From: Euptelea pleiosperma
Taxonomy: Eukaryota; Streptophyta; Magnoliopsida; Ranunculales; Eupteleaceae
Length of the DNA stretch: 64,000 nucleotides
NCBI GenBank assembly: GCA_035048495.1
Contig: CM068549.1
Span: 5,935,822-5,999,821 of the forward strand
Direction of reading: 5' to 3'
Of this stretch, positions 1 to 12,068 are shown one piece after another. Positions within the stretch are counted from its first letter, which is position 1, and each line of letters opens with the position of its first letter. The notes beneath the pieces were generated by a model, which saw nothing but the letters and a program-made list of their open reading frames with translations, was not told where the DNA came from and ran no database searches. Position numbers and translations under genes: made by a program.

Positions 1-1952
1 TTAAAGTCGAAAGGACTATCTTTAGCCAGAAGATGGGACAGAGGTCGAGCGATTTGAGAGAAGTCCTTGATGAATCGCCTATAGAATCCTCCGTGTCCCA
101 AAAAGGACCGGATGTCACGCACAGACTTAGGAGTAGGCAAGGTCGAGATGATGTCCATTTTAGCTTTGTCGACCTCAATGCCCTCATGGGAAATGACATG
201 TCCCAGAACAATGCCCTTCTTCACCATGAAGTGGCATTTCTCCCAATTGAGGACAAGTCGCTTGTCTTGACAGCGGTGAAGTACAAGCCCTAGATGGTTT
301 AGACAGTCATCAAAGGATGACTCAAAAACTGAGAAGTCGTCCATAAAGACTTCAAGGAATCTTTCCACCATATCAGAGAATATGCTCATCATACACCGTT
401 GAAAGGTTGCGGGTGCATTGCAGAGGCCAAAGGGCATGCGCTTGTAGGCAAAAGTGCCAAAGGGACAGGTGAAAGTTGTTTTCTCGTGATCCTCAGGGGC
501 GATGGGTATTTGATTATACCCTGAGTAACCATCAAGGAAGCAGTAATAGGAATGACCAGCTAGTCTCTCCAACATCTGGTCTATGAAGGGTAAATGAAAA
601 TGGTCCTTCTTAGTGTTGGTGTTGAGTCATCGGTAATCGATGCAGACTCTCCACCCTTTTTTCAGGCGCTGGGTTACCATTTCCTTGTTCTCATTTTCCA
701 CAACTGTGAATCCTGCCTTTTTAGGGATGACATGAATAGGACTCACCCATTTGCTATCGGAGATGGGATAAATGATACCCGCATCTAACAGTTTAAGGAC
801 CTCATCCCGGACTACATCCTTCAAGACGGGGTTCAACCTCCTCTGGTGTTCTCGAGAGATTTTGGATTCATCCTCGAGATAGATGTGATGTTGGCACACC
901 GAGGGGTCTATGCCACGAATATCATCTATAGTCCAACCTATCGCAGATTTGTGCTCGTTGATCAGCTCGAGAAGTTTCTTACATTCACTCTCAGACAAAG
1001 TGGAAGCAATAATGACAGGGTAGGTTTCCTTAGGACCAAGATAGGCATAGGAAAGATCTGTGGGAAGAGGCTTAAGCTCCAATATTGGAGCAGATGGAGT
1101 AGAAATAGGTGTCACAGAAGACACGGATTGAAGAGGTTTGACTTCAGTAGGTAAAGGAAGGATAGGTTCTCTGGCCATGGTTATCAGAGGCTCGAACTCA
1201 ATGAGTGGAGCGGGGATCTCTATCAGTGGAGCAGTCTCCAAAAGATTATTGAGATCAGAAATAGCTGACTCTGTTGCAAAGTCAGCTCCAAAGTGTTCTA
1301 GATACTGTTTAAGAATATCTTCGGTGGAGTCCGGGATTAGACTCTCAACGGCACATATTTCATCGGCCACATCACGATCAGCATCCTGTTGCATTAGACG
1401 AAAGATATTGACCTCAACTTTGAGGTTTCCGAAAGCAATGGACATGTTTTCGTCCCGGCACCCGATGTGTGCATTCGCAGTGGCAAGGAATGGACGGCCT
1501 AAGATGACCGGAATGCGGTTATCTTGACACGGCTCGGTGTCGAGAATGATAAAGTCCACAGGATAATAAAAGTCAGCGACTTTTACTAGGACATCTTCAA
1601 TGATTCCTCTTGGAATCTTGATGGACTGATCAGCCAATTTTAGGGTGACATTGGTAGGCTTCATATCTTTCAGTCCTAACTGCTGATATACCGAGAATGG
1701 TATGAGGTTAACGCTAGCCCCTAAATCTAACAAGGCAGTGCAGCTAAAGTTGTCTCCAATTTCACATTGGACAGTTGGGCTACCTGGATCTTTGTGTTTG
1801 ATCACACTGTTGCGTTGAATGAACGCGGTAGCTTTTTCGGCCAAGAAGGCAGCTTTGGGTACATGCATACGCCGCTTAACTGTGCACAAGTCCTTGAGGA
1901 ATTTGGCATAAGAGGGGATTTGCTTGATAGCAGAAAGGAATGGGATATTGAT
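1..1952 (-). pseudogene. E1 protease and reverse transcriptase, partial
   Basis: This continues the gag frame after a single TAG (1953-1955). The aspartic protease active site DLGAS lies near 1727-1713, followed by the flap-side ILGRPFLAT motif near 1530-1490. A long linker leads to the RT: WVSPIHVIPKK, then VCIDYR, a TGA stop at 629-627, then FIDQMLERL, DGYSGYNQ, the FMDDF catalytic box near 346-332 and the [15 protein letters not shown] thumb region at 120-60. The frame stays open from 626 to the window edge. The enzyme would copy element RNA into DNA in virus-like particles. The TGA sits just after the conserved CIDYR motif; E2 has the same stop, so it predates the split of the two copies. 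Confidence 0.9.
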
Positions 1953-3800
1953 CTAGATGTCTTTAAAGACGTCTAAGATCTCTGAGAATTGCTGATCCCG
2001 CTTATCTTGGACAAGTCTGTCCGGGAAGGGAGGCTTTACTCGACAAATGGATTTGTCTTTAGCCTTCGATTTTTGCACAGGGATATCTGATGTTGGTGCA
2101 GAGGTAGAAGAAGCAGAGGTAGGATTGGTATTAGTTTCCTCTGTACAAGTGATGCGTGCTGGAGATGGCACTGGCGGTGGTTGGACTCCCATGTCCACAG
2201 TTTTTCCAGATCGTAGGGTGGTTACAGCTTGCACCTCCCCTTGATAGTTCTCATTCTGGCTTTGAGATTGGGATCCGATCTCATATACTGCCCCTTTGGC
2301 ATTTCCTTTAGGGTTGGCAATGGGTTGGCTAGGAAAGATCCCCTTAGCTTTCTCAGCTTCTAAGTTACCTAGACGTTGCTCTAGACGAAGCATGGATTGC
2401 TGTTGCTGTTGCTCTAGGCGTTGCATAGATTGAGTAATGAGTTGAGCTAGAAGGTCCTCGATACCGGGTTTGGGGACCGACTGTTGGGGAGCAGCTAATG
2501 GGAGCTGAGGCACCAATTCGCGACTCGAGCTCATCGGGGCATTATAGTTATATGTGGAAGAATTAGTTGGGACAATCTGTTGGTTCTGAAAGTTCTGGGG
2601 AACTCTTTGCTGATTCTGAAATGTGCTCGGTTGTCCAGAGTATTGACCCTGTTGGAACTGCTGGTTCTGAGTAGATGGGTACTGATTCTGCTGGTATTGT
2701 CCCTGATTGAATTGCCTATTGGGTTGATTGAACCCAGGAGGATACATGCCCTGAGGCTGACGCGGAGGTTGAGCTTGTGGTTGAGTAGACTGAGGCCTCC
2801 AAGAGAAGTTAGGGTGGTTTCTCATGTCCGGATGATAAGATTGACTATACGAGTTCTGAGTGGGTGCTTTGTATGTGCTGAAAGCACAAACTTCTTCCTG
2901 AAGAGGATTTGACCATCCTTCATTCAAAGGACAATGCTCAGTAGTATGGGAGGGTTGCAGACAAAGGGTGCAGGATTCCATAGGGCTCTCGTGTCCCACA
3001 TGCATGACTGGGGTGGATTGTTGAGTAGGCTTTTGTACTGACACAGCCAGTGCCGAGACTGACTTGCTCAACTCTTGAATTACAGATCGAAGCTCACTAT
3101 CAGCTGTAGCATCATGTCCCTTGGTTGTCCTTTGGACCGAAGTGGTTCGACTAAACTCTGAGTCAGTCGTCCAATGTTGAGAGTTTTCTCCTAACTCTCC
3201 CAAGAATTTGTATGCATCGGTCGGAGTTTGGTGCAGGAATTTTCCTTGGCACATTGACTCTACCATGGTCCGGGACTCATCAGTAAGTCCCTTATAGAAG
3301 ATGTGGACAAGATTGCCCTTGTCGATGCTATGGTGGGGACACTTAGTCAGGTAGTCTTGGAATCTATCCCACGCTTCGAAAAATTTCTCATCGGACTTCT
3401 GTCGAAAGTCCTGGATGAGTTGCTTCATTTGGTTGGTCCGAGTCATGGGGTAGAATTTAGACATGAATTTGCCCACCAATTCTTTCCAACTGCTGATTGA
3501 ATCAGCGGGTAAGGAGTAGAGCCAATCGGAGACTCGGTCTTTGAGCGAGAATGGAAAAACTCGCAGACGCACATTGTCATCATCGAGGTTCTGATTCTTG
3601 AAAAGTAGGATGACATGTTGGAATTCCCGAATATGAGAATATGGGTCTTCTCTTGGGAGACCACGAAAGGTTGGCAGCATTTGGATCATCTGAGGCCTGA
3701 TCTCAAACTGTACCCCCATAGTAGGTGGGAGAATAATGCAAGTGGGCGGATTAGCAGAGATAGGGGCGAATGTCTCGATAAGAGGTCGTTCGACTGTCAT
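1953..3800 (-). pseudogene. E1 gag (capsid/nucleocapsid), joined to pol but for one TAG
   Basis: The encoded protein would form the virus-like particle and bind genomic RNA. It begins MTVERPLIETFAP. This ATG (3800-3798) is chosen because the related element E3 has stops just upstream of the aligned Met at 35122; an earlier in-frame ATG at 3932 would add 44 residues. Visible in order are the FRGLPREDPYSHIREF capsid motif, RLRVFPFSLKDRVSDWL, the W-FMSKFYP segment and CPHHSID, all typical of retrotransposon gag. A CCHC zinc knuckle (C-x2-C-x4-H-x4-C) is encoded at 2972-2931. A Gln/Pro/Asn-rich stretch and a Gln-rich coiled segment follow. Apart from the terminal TAG, where E2 has a Gln codon, the frame is intact, making it the best preserved gag here. 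Confidence 0.9.
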
Positions 3801-5630
3801 GACTACAAAGGTAGTAGTACTGGGGGAGGCGGGTGGGCAAAGAGATGGGGAAGAATTCAGTAGAGGATCCACTGTAGGTTCGTGATTCTCAGATCGAACC
3901 AAGCATTTGTTCGGACGATTCCAAACTGGCATACGCGAATGAGGCAAGCTCTATACTTGGCAAAAAGTTGCCAGAGAGGAACACTATCCTAAATGATGCA
4001 CACCAAGCACAGATAATCCTATTCTAAGCAATCAGGATATATTTTAGGAATTATCTTTGTTAGATTTTGGGGCTAGAGTAGATTATGACAGTGGGCGGAC
4101 CACTAGTTTATCTTTTAACCGCCGGACTAACTGTTTTGCACTCAGAGGTCCTCACCAGGCTATACTCTTCAGAGCGAATCCTTTAGTACTAACTCTAGTT
4201 AACAACAAGGCAATCCGAAGCCTAGACAGACGTGCGGCACAATGGCTGACTTAAGTACGTCCCAGACTAACCGGATTGGTCAAGTGGATAAGAAGAGTGT
4301 TCCCTCGGGTTAAGCTAGGGTTGATGCGTGTTCCTAGTCCACACGCAACTAACCGTCGAATAGTCCAAGATGCCACGTCGAGCTCAGTGTACTTGAGTAG
4401 CAGGGACTTATGGGTGTGTTAGACAACAGGGACCCGCGCTCGTGGTCTTATTTCGATTGGATGTTAAGCGGGTTCGCTTTGTGTGGATTTTTCCTCGAAC
4501 ACCGGGCTAATTGGCTCTACTTTTTGATTCTTTTTAATTAAATGGAGCCTTGGGATCAAATCAGTTGGAATGATGAGGTGGTGATGAAATCCCACCAGTT
4601 TCAATTTGGAGCTGGGTCTGTTCTCTTAGAGTTGATTGATTAACGGCCACGCCACGCAAGTCGAATAAGTTGTTGCTAGAAAACAAATAGACAAGCGGCA
4701 ATGATGCACCCAATATGCTCTGTATCGCACTCAAGGCGAGGATAGAGACTTACCTCCCGTGGGCCACGCCACGGGGTCGCCTCCGTGGGTTAGAGAGGGG
4801 TATCCTAATGGGCTTGAGCCCGACTCCACCTCTTTGAGCTTTCGCTCTCTACCCACACTGGATCGTGTTCCTGCAGAAAAGTTAGATCGCACGGTCTAGG
4901 TATTCGGAATTCTATTTAGAAGATCCTTGCCTTTTTAGGGTTCACAGAGCACGCACTGGATTTAGGCAAGTTTTTGAATTAGTTTCCAAATTCGAGATGG
5001 GTTAAAATTTAGGAATTCCTAGATTGGAAAATACCTAGATTGGAAAGTTTTCCGAACTGTGGAGATCTTCCAAGAAAGATTTGATTGCGAGATCCCTTAC
5101 AATTTTGGGAAATTTCCCAAAATTAAAATTCTGCTAGATTTGGGGTGTTTCTTTTTGCAGACTTTTCCAAATTCGGAAGATTTCTAAAGATAGAAATTCT
5201 TCTAAAGAGGAAACTTCTAAGAGGGAAAACCCTAATTTAGCAAAGTTTCAAGATTTTAGAATCTTTTCAAAAATCGCAAATCCTTGATTGGTGATTTCTA
5301 AAAATCTGCAGAATATAAAACCCTAATTTTTTTGAATTTTGATTTTTGAATTTTTTTGGTATTTTGCACTTAATCTAGGGTTTCTAAAAAACCCTAGAAC
5401 AAGATCTAGCAGTTATATGGAAAGTAATAAAATTCCTAAATTATTACAAATTTGCACTCGGCCTTCCGAGGCATTAAAAATAGTAATTTAAAAATTGCTA
5501 AAAATCACTAAAAACCAAAAATAGAAAGTTTCCCGAAAAGGTCAGGCTGTCCAAATTGAGCAGCTTTTCGATTCAGCAACTTTCCAATTCCGTCTTTACG
5601 TCTTTTTTCGCACTCCCGTACACCCGAGCA
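3801..5630 (-). promoter_or_regulatory. E1 5' leader (untranslated)
   Basis: About 1.8 kb separates primer site and gag start, with no convincing long frame. Three signals recur in the E2 and E3 leaders: a CTCGG/CCGAG hairpin (5457-5470), a GAGC-GAAA-GCTC tetraloop hairpin (4836-4847) and a consensus splice donor AG|GTAAGT on the minus strand (GT at 4753-4752). In the E1 and E2 copies the donor is preceded by a CCCGTGG/CCACGGG stem. Position and conservation suggest packaging or splicing roles; this is inference. Confidence 0.6.
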
Positions 5631-5642
5631 GCAGCGGCGCCA
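5631..5642 (-). other. E1 primer binding site, tRNA-Asp-like
   Basis: The minus strand reads TGGCGCCGCTGC two bases inside the LTR end (TTTCA-AA-TGG). It matches the complement of the 3' end of plant tRNA-Asp (TGGCGCCGTTGCC) at 11 of 12 positions, the primer type usual in Athila elements. Confidence 0.8.
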
Positions 5643-5644
5643 TT

Positions 5645-8308
5645 TGAAAGTAGGGTTTTTCTGTGTCGTTGGTTACAGAAACCCTAGAATCAACAAAATT
5701 TGTATCTTTTTCGATTTAATTCCTGCAAAATATGCGATATTGTATAGGGATTCGTGTCGGATGTCGATCCGCACTGGGGATTAGGAAACGTGCAGTAAAG
5801 AACATAAAATGATTCTAATCATAATTTTTGATTTTTTTTTTTTTGGAGATCGAAAAAATAACTCTAATCACTTAAATAAATAACAACAAAATTAAACTAA
5901 AAATATAAACAACACTTTACTTTATTCATAAACTGTATGAAAAGATCCTTACAGGAATTTAATTTAAACTAAACAAAAACTAGACTAAAAAGCATTGAAG
6001 ATAGAACTAGAGAGAGAAATTGAGAGGGTTCTAGAGAGAGAGACAGTAAGGTAGAGAAAGAGACAAGGAAACTAGAGAGAGAAAATGGTGAATGAGAGAG
6101 AATTAATGAGAGAGGGAAAAAAACATAGAAAGATCTAGAGAGAGAGGGCTAGAGAGAGAAGAATGAAGGTTTTACCTTTCACACTTACCGAGAGTTGTAG
6201 CAATGAGATCAGCCAAGTGAGAGGAGGACTCGGCCATTGACTCGATCATTGATGGAGTGGAGATTGTGGGTGGAGCCAACAAGATGGTGAAGCCTTTGAG
6301 GTTGCATTGATGGTGATAATGATGGAGGGACGAAGGAGGGCTGCAACTTGTGTGGATCTGTTGGTTCAATGGTGGTTTCCGGCGTGTTGTAGGCCAGACT
6401 TGAGAGGAAACGGTCAGAACTGTCAAGGACTTACTGTAAAGAGGGCGTGGACATTTGCTGGTTCGTGAGTCGGTCACCGGTGTTAATGGAGGTGGAGTGG
6501 TGCTGCAGGGTGGTGTTTGCTTGCTGCACTTAGCAGCAAGATTCGGTGGTTGTGGAAGGAGGTGGAGCGCATAGGTACATCCTTTCTTTCCTCTTCTCCT
6601 CTTCTTTTGGTTTTTATTTTTCTTCCTTTTTTTTCTTTGTTTTTGGGAGAGAGAAGGGGATGAAACGATGGTGGTTGTTGGAAGAACAGCCACCGTCTAT
6701 CCCAAGGGAAGATGGGCGGTTTAGGAGGAGAAGGTGGAGAGATCGTGGAGAGTAGAGAGGTCCTGCAGGTGTGGCACGAACGGCCGGAGTTGCAGGCGCA
6801 ACTCCGGTGAGGGCGGTAGTGGAAGGTGAACCCTCAACTTCGACGGTAGTAGTGTGTGGTTGGTGGTTTGAGGAGTTGCACACGGTGGTGGAGATGGGCA
6901 GCAGTCCAAGGAGGGTGCTGGGCGGAGATGAGAGAAGCTCACAGATTGAAAAGGGTGGAGGCAGGCGGTGGTTGACGGACTGGTTCAGGTGGTGAAGGGA
7001 TGATGGAAGACGTGCTGCACACAGCAGCAAAGAGGAAGGAGCAGAAGAGGAAGCAGAAGAGGAAGAAGAAGAAGAAGAAGAAGAAGAAGAAGAGGAGGAG
7101 GAAGCCTTACCAGACGGCCGGAGTTGCAGGCAACTCCGACGAAGACATGAAGAAGATGAAGAAGAGGAGAAAGAGAAAGAAGAAAAAGAAGGATGAGAGG
7201 AAAATGTTTGAAAATGATTTTGGGGAGGAGAGAAAGAGATTGGAGGGGGATTAGGGTTCGAACGAACCCTTCTCCCTCCTCTTATAAAGCTCCCTATTTC
7301 CTTTAATGGAAATAGGGTATTTTTCAAATAAAAAAAAAATATATTTTTTTTTTTAAGTAAAAGTCTACTTTTCCTTGGGGAATGTCCCCAATTAGTGGAC
7401 CCCCCATTTTTTTAAAATTTAATTAAAATTCTTTGGAAATTCACGGGGTCCACTAACTAGTCGGACAGCGGGTCGATGATGATGGGCCCAGCTACTGGCC
7501 CACATGGATCGATGATGTCCATCGTCTCACAAGATGATGTGACAGACAGTCTGATGGCGATCGGATGGATGGTGACTTGATTGGGACCCAGATTGGTAAA
7601 TCGACGGATCTAAAGAGATCCAACGGTCCGATTGATGATCCAACGATCCGAAAGCTAAGGGAGATGAGATAGAGCCGATGGGCAGGAGTTCTGGGGTTAG
7701 GTCAGTAGATTCGAGGATCGAGAGATGAAGAGAGAGAGAGAATAAGGAGAGATGAGAGAGAAAGTATAAAAAAAATGGAAAAAAGTATTGGCAGAGGGTC
7801 TGGAACCCTGGTCTTCACTGTGACCATCCTCACGCTTCTCCAGTAGAGTAGACTATCATTCCTTGCTGACTCATGTGGCTTTAAACGCTTTGGTCCGTCT
7901 CTTGGTCATTGGCTCTCCTACTCTCTTCGTTCTTTGGGCTGGCTTTTTGGTCCTCTTATTCAGCCCATATTTGGCCCGTATCTTCTAGTCATAGCATGTG
8001 GGCTCTTCAAGCTTTGATAATGGGCTTTCTTGATCGATGTGGGCTCGCAAGTCTCGAGAATTGTCCCATCGGGGTTTCCTGCGATAAAAGAAGCGCGTAA
8101 TAAGACTTAATCAGAATGGCTTAATATCTAGACTTCTAAAAATGTGTTTAATGCATGCAAATATACCATTTCGTCCAGAAAAGTGTGTTCTACGCAATGA
8201 AATAGACTCTTACATAGAAAAGTGGATAATTAGAGCAGTTTTACGTAGGAGAATGCGATAACGCTAAAAGGATAATTGCTTAAAATAAGCACTTTTGAGC
8301 GAATATCA
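5645..8308 (-). repeat. E1 5' LTR (2664 bp)
   Basis: On the minus strand it begins TGATATTCGCTC and ends CCTACTTTCA, so it has TG/CA ends. Inside, in LTR order, are a tRNA-like module (7868-7793), a 26-bp palindrome at 7292-7317 followed by a TTTATAAG TATA box (7290-7281), GAA/TTC repeats (7058-7095), hairpins of the CGGAGTTGC/GCAACTCCG type at 7119-7138 and 6784-6807, and a conserved U5 hairpin near 5768-5780. The LTR should drive transcription leftwards. Confidence 0.9.
7793..7868 (-). other. tRNA-like module in the E1 LTR
   Basis: The minus strand shows an A-box-like block (CTCTACTGGAGAAGC) and, about 30 nt on, a T-arm-like AGGG-TTCCAGA-CCCT with a 7-nt loop. It is one member of a module found at the same place in the LTRs of this family. 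Confidence 0.5.
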
Positions 8309-9279
8309 TCAATCATATAGTATTGTTTCCCTTAAGGAACCATTGCGTTTTCAAAATCGATCATATAGTAAGGGTTTTCCTTAAGGAGCCATTGCCTTTT
8401 CAAATATCAACTTTGTAATTTGGATTTCCCTTAAAAAACCATTGCCTTGCAAAAAGTAACCATACTAAGTAGGTACTCAGGCTGTACCACTTAGTTGTTC
8501 TTTTGTGGATTGAGGGAACCCTCACTTATCCACTCTTGGTGTAAGTCCTATATGGCAGGCATCGTATCTTCTAAAAACTTCATAGTTCGGTCTCCCTTAA
8601 GGAGCCTTGCATCTCCCAAGCAACTTCATAGTTTGGTTTCTCTTAAGGAGCCCTGCATCTCCCAAGAAACTTCATAGTTCAGTCTCCCTTAAGGAGCCTT
8701 GCATCTCCCAAGCAACTTCATAGTTCGGTCTCCCTCAAGGAGCCTTGCATCTCTCAAGCGACTTCATAGTTTGGTTTTCCTTAAGGAGCCTTACATCTTC
8801 CAAGCTACTTCAATGAGTTTAATTTTCCTTAAAGAACTCTTTTTAATGTTATTTTAATAATTTTTTTTCTCTTAAGTCTGGAACTCCATATTCACTTTTT
8901 GAGGAGAATTTCATCTTTCTTTTCCAACTTTTAGGTTTAACAATTATGTCTTTTTTAAAAGAAGTTTTTTTTTTGAACTCTCATCTTTTGATGTCTAAAA
9001 GTTTCCTAAATTGTAGCATTTTTATGTTTTCTTACAAAGCTTTTTCCTTTCCTTTCTTCAAAAAGGATTGACGTCATCCATCATCATAGGACCAAGCCAG
9101 CGACCTCCGAAAAGGAGATCCGTGAAGCTGTCACTTCCTCCAAGCACTATTTTGACACATTCAAAAGCACGAGCGATGGACAAAATCACCCTTCTGATCC
9201 TCCAAACTCTAGTGAAGTGATAGGGACTGCCGTTGTCCCTCTTGACACTTCGACTTCTCTTGTAATCAGTCTCACTGAC
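8309..9279. other. Non-LTR interval, probably the 5' leader of the Tat-type element A
   Basis: This roughly 1-kb stretch lies between two LTRs and belongs to neither. It holds three diverged repeats of about 48 bp (8314-8455, sharing CCCTTAAGGA.CCATTGC), a regular 46-bp tandem array (8577-8830), AT-rich sequence (8830-9060), and a frame open from 9091 to the stop at 9280-9282 with no ATG. Assignment to element A is inferred only from position upstream of its gag; I cannot match the sequence to a known family. Confidence 0.35.
8577..8840. repeat. 46-bp tandem repeat array, about 5.7 copies
   Basis: Units begin ACTTCATAGTT at 8577, 8623, 8669, 8715, 8761 and 8807, an exact 46-bp period. Each has the core CTTAAGGAGCCTTGCATC. 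Copies differ at a few positions and decay at the right end. There are no spacers, so this is a satellite-like array and not a CRISPR. Confidence 0.9.
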
Positions 9280-10320
9280 TGAAAGTAGGGTTTTTCCGTC
9301 GTTGAGAGAACGACCCTAATTCCAACACATTTGTAATTTTATTCAATTTTATCCTGCAAAATTTTAGATATTTGTATAGGAATTCGTGTCGGATGTCGAT
9401 CCGCACTCGGGGTTAGTCTGTTCTACTCAAGAACATGAAATGATGGTTTTTATCACAGAAATTGCTACAAATTAACAGATGGAAATGGGAGAATGGTGAG
9501 TGACAGTGATTTTTAAAACTTGATTTGATGATTGTAGAGAGAGATGCACTGCTACTACTAACACAAAAAAAATAAAATAAAGTAAAAATAAAAATGACAA
9601 AGATCAAGTAATTGAAAATTCACAACCAAACTTTTCATTAATAATTAAGTAATCTAGTACATTTATTGAAATTTAAATCTACTTAAAATAAACTAAAACA
9701 TTTAGATCTAGAGAGAGAAATGGGGTTTTTAGAGAGAGAAACCTTTAAGAACTTGCCAGAGTGATTTGATCATGAAGTGAATCGGCCATGATGAACGGCT
9801 ATGAGAGATCCAGCAAAATGATGAAGAATCATCACGTTGCAGGCTTGATGGGCAGCAAGGATGGAGCGAATCCGGGAGAATGATGGTGCTTAGAGATGGT
9901 TGCTCTTGGAGGGATGCACATCTGCAAGATGAGAGGACGGTCTGCAGTGCAGCCAGCAGGTAGAGCAACACATGGTTGTTGCCTTGACGATGATGCCGCA
10001 GGAGATGGTGGAGAAGCGATAGGAGGTTGATGAGGACAGCGACAATGGGGCTGTGGGGCTTTTGTTGAGAGCATGCAACGTGGAAGACCTCAGCGTGGGG
10101 AGAAGTAGCAGGTCAAAAGCCGATCTGGATTTTGCACTCTGGAGGCATGCTAGTCACAGCGCACAGACAGAAGTGGAAGGATGAGCCACTGGTTGCACTT
10201 GAAGAGGAGACCTCTAATGAGGATGAAACCGGTGATTCCAGCAACTTGTGAGGGGTGAGGTAGCAGTAGGGATGGATGGGTTGTGAAGGATGCTGGCCGA
10301 CGGGTGGAGTAGGGCTGTGA
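9280..10320 (-). repeat. 3' half of an Athila-like LTR, minus strand
   Basis: It begins TGAAAGTAGGG at 9280 (the reverse of the family 3' end) with the U5 block containing CGGATGTCGATCCG at about 9391-9404, then GAGAGA-rich sequence. The 5' half, including the TGATATTCGC end, is missing. It abuts a plus-strand half-LTR at about 10320. The junction is placed only approximately, by the change of orientation. Confidence 0.65.
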
Positions 10321-11455
10321 ACACACCATCTCCTCCGGCGACCACCATTGACGCCGGAGCAGCCTGCCGCTCCGCCTGCTTCTCCACGTCTTCCACCACC
10401 ACACCGTCAACACCAGTGCCTCCCACCATAGTCCTCTCCAACTCTCCCACGTTTCCTCCATTCCAGCCGCACAACTCCCTCAACCATCACCATTTTCCAA
10501 CCAGCCACCACCGTCTTCAATGCTTCAATGATATCCATCTCACAGGATTTTCTTTAAGGCCGTGGTTGTCCCTTCATTACTGCCATCTGGTTCACCATTC
10601 CAGCCTCCATCCATCTTCAAACGTCCTCCTCCAATCTCCTATTGCACAAGCCACCATGGAAGCCACTTCAAGATGCAGATCGCCTCATTCCTCCACTGAA
10701 AACCTCATTTTTCACGAACAGTAAGTGCCCTCCTCTCCAACGTGGATCCATCTCCTGCAACAATGGTCTGCAACCAAACACCCACGGTGCTGCACCTCTA
10801 GCAACACGTCACTCCTTCTTTTCGACGTGGTATACCCCTTGCACGGATCTGGAACTCCTTCACCGTATTACATCTTCACGCCACGTGGACAGCATCACCA
10901 GAATCCTCTTGCACCATGTGCACACCACCTCACAGCCATTCCTCCTTGGATCTCTAGGGGTAAGTTTCAAAGTAATTATTCTCTCTCTCTAAAACTAATT
11001 TCTCTCTACTTTTCTTTCATTTTCTCTCTCATCTCTCTTACTTCTCTATCTAGTTTAGTCTTTTTATTGTTTTGTAGTTTCTTTCTTTTGCTTAATTTTA
11101 GTTGATAATTGTAAGGAACCTTTGATAATTAATAAAGTTGATATTTCGCATTTTTTTTATTTTATTTAGCTTTTATGGTTCTTTATTGGTTATGAGTAAT
11201 TTTCTCTCTCTACAAATCACCAAAAGATGTTTTCAATCACTCCATCAGTCTCACCCCATCAATTCCAAGCAAACAGTCCATCATTTTATGCTCTTTACCC
11301 GTGCTAACTAACCCCGAGTGCGGATCGACATCAGACACTGTCCACTGTACAAGCTTGAATATTTTGCAGAAATAAACAGTGAACTAGAAGGATCAAATTA
11401 AAATGTGTTGAAACCGGGGTTCCGAAACCAACGACGCGAAAAAACCCTACTTTCA
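10320..11455 (+). repeat. 3' half of an Athila-like LTR, plus strand
   Basis: It carries the usual 3' part of the LTR: a CTCCGGCG...CGCCGGAG inverted repeat at the left edge, CTCTCT tracts, an AATAAA signal near 11129, the GAGTGCGGATCGACATC U5 hairpin near 11320 and the end ACCCTACTTTCA at 11455. Its 5' half is missing. It is inserted against LTR Y at GAAACCCCGATGG. Confidence 0.65.
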
Positions 11456-12068
11456 GAAACCCCGATGGGACAATTCTCGAGACTTGCGAGCCCACATTAG
11501 TCAGGAAAGCCCATTATCAAAGCTTAAAGAACCCACAGGGTATGACTAGAAGATATGGGCCAAATACGGGCTGAAAAAGAGGACTGAAGAGCCGGCCTAA
11601 AGAACGAAGAGAGTGGGAGAGCCAATGACCAAAAAATGGACCAAAGCGTTTAAAGCCACATGAGTCAGCAAGGAATGATAGTCTACTCTACTGGAGAAGT
11701 GTGAGGATGGTCACAGTGAAGTCCAGGGTTCCAGACCCTCTGCCAATATTTTTATCTCCATTTTCTAATATCTTCTCTCTCCTCCCCCTAATTTTCTATC
11801 TCATCTCTCCTTATTCTCTCTATCTTCATCTCTCGGTCCTCGGATCTACTGACCTAACCCCAGAACTCCTATCCGTTGGCTCTGGCCCATCTCCCTAAGC
11901 TATCGGACCGTTGGATCTTCCATCAGACCGTCGAATCTCTCTAAATCTGTCGGCCTGCCAATCTGGATCCCAATCAAGTCACCATCCGTCCGATTGTCAT
12001 CAAATTGTCTGTCACATCATCTTGTGAGACGATGGACATCATCAATCCTTATGGACCAGTAGCCGGGC

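Larger units (their letters stand above)
1..8308 (-). mobile_element. E1: Athila-like Ty3/gypsy retrotransposon, minus strand, 3' part outside window
   Basis: Read on the minus strand, the order is LTR (8308-5645), tRNA-Asp-like primer site (5642-5631), leader, gag (3800-1953), protease and reverse transcriptase (1952-1). RNase H, integrase and the 3' LTR lie beyond base 1. The capsid-type gag, DLGAS protease and FMDDF RT match the Athila lineage. The coding sequence closely parallels E2 on the plus strand at 38068-44900, so both are one subfamily. The five bases outside the LTR (8309-8313, tcaat) are the predicted target duplication, but its partner is not in the window. In-frame stops at 1953-1955 and 627-629 make the copy defective. 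Confidence 0.9.

Noticed and set aside
6614..7327. Long Ser/Pro-rich open frame on the minus strand, and similar Lys/Arg/Glu- or Ser/Phe-rich frames at 13065-13473, 14558-15017, 18441-19566, 20990-21358 and 40069-40537
   Set aside because: They are translations of TTC/GAA and poly-T tracts inside LTRs, overlap in several frames, show no domain and are not kept between LTR copies.
8577..8840. CRISPR-like regular spacing
   Set aside because: The repeat is continuous with no unique spacers, and the DNA is plant.
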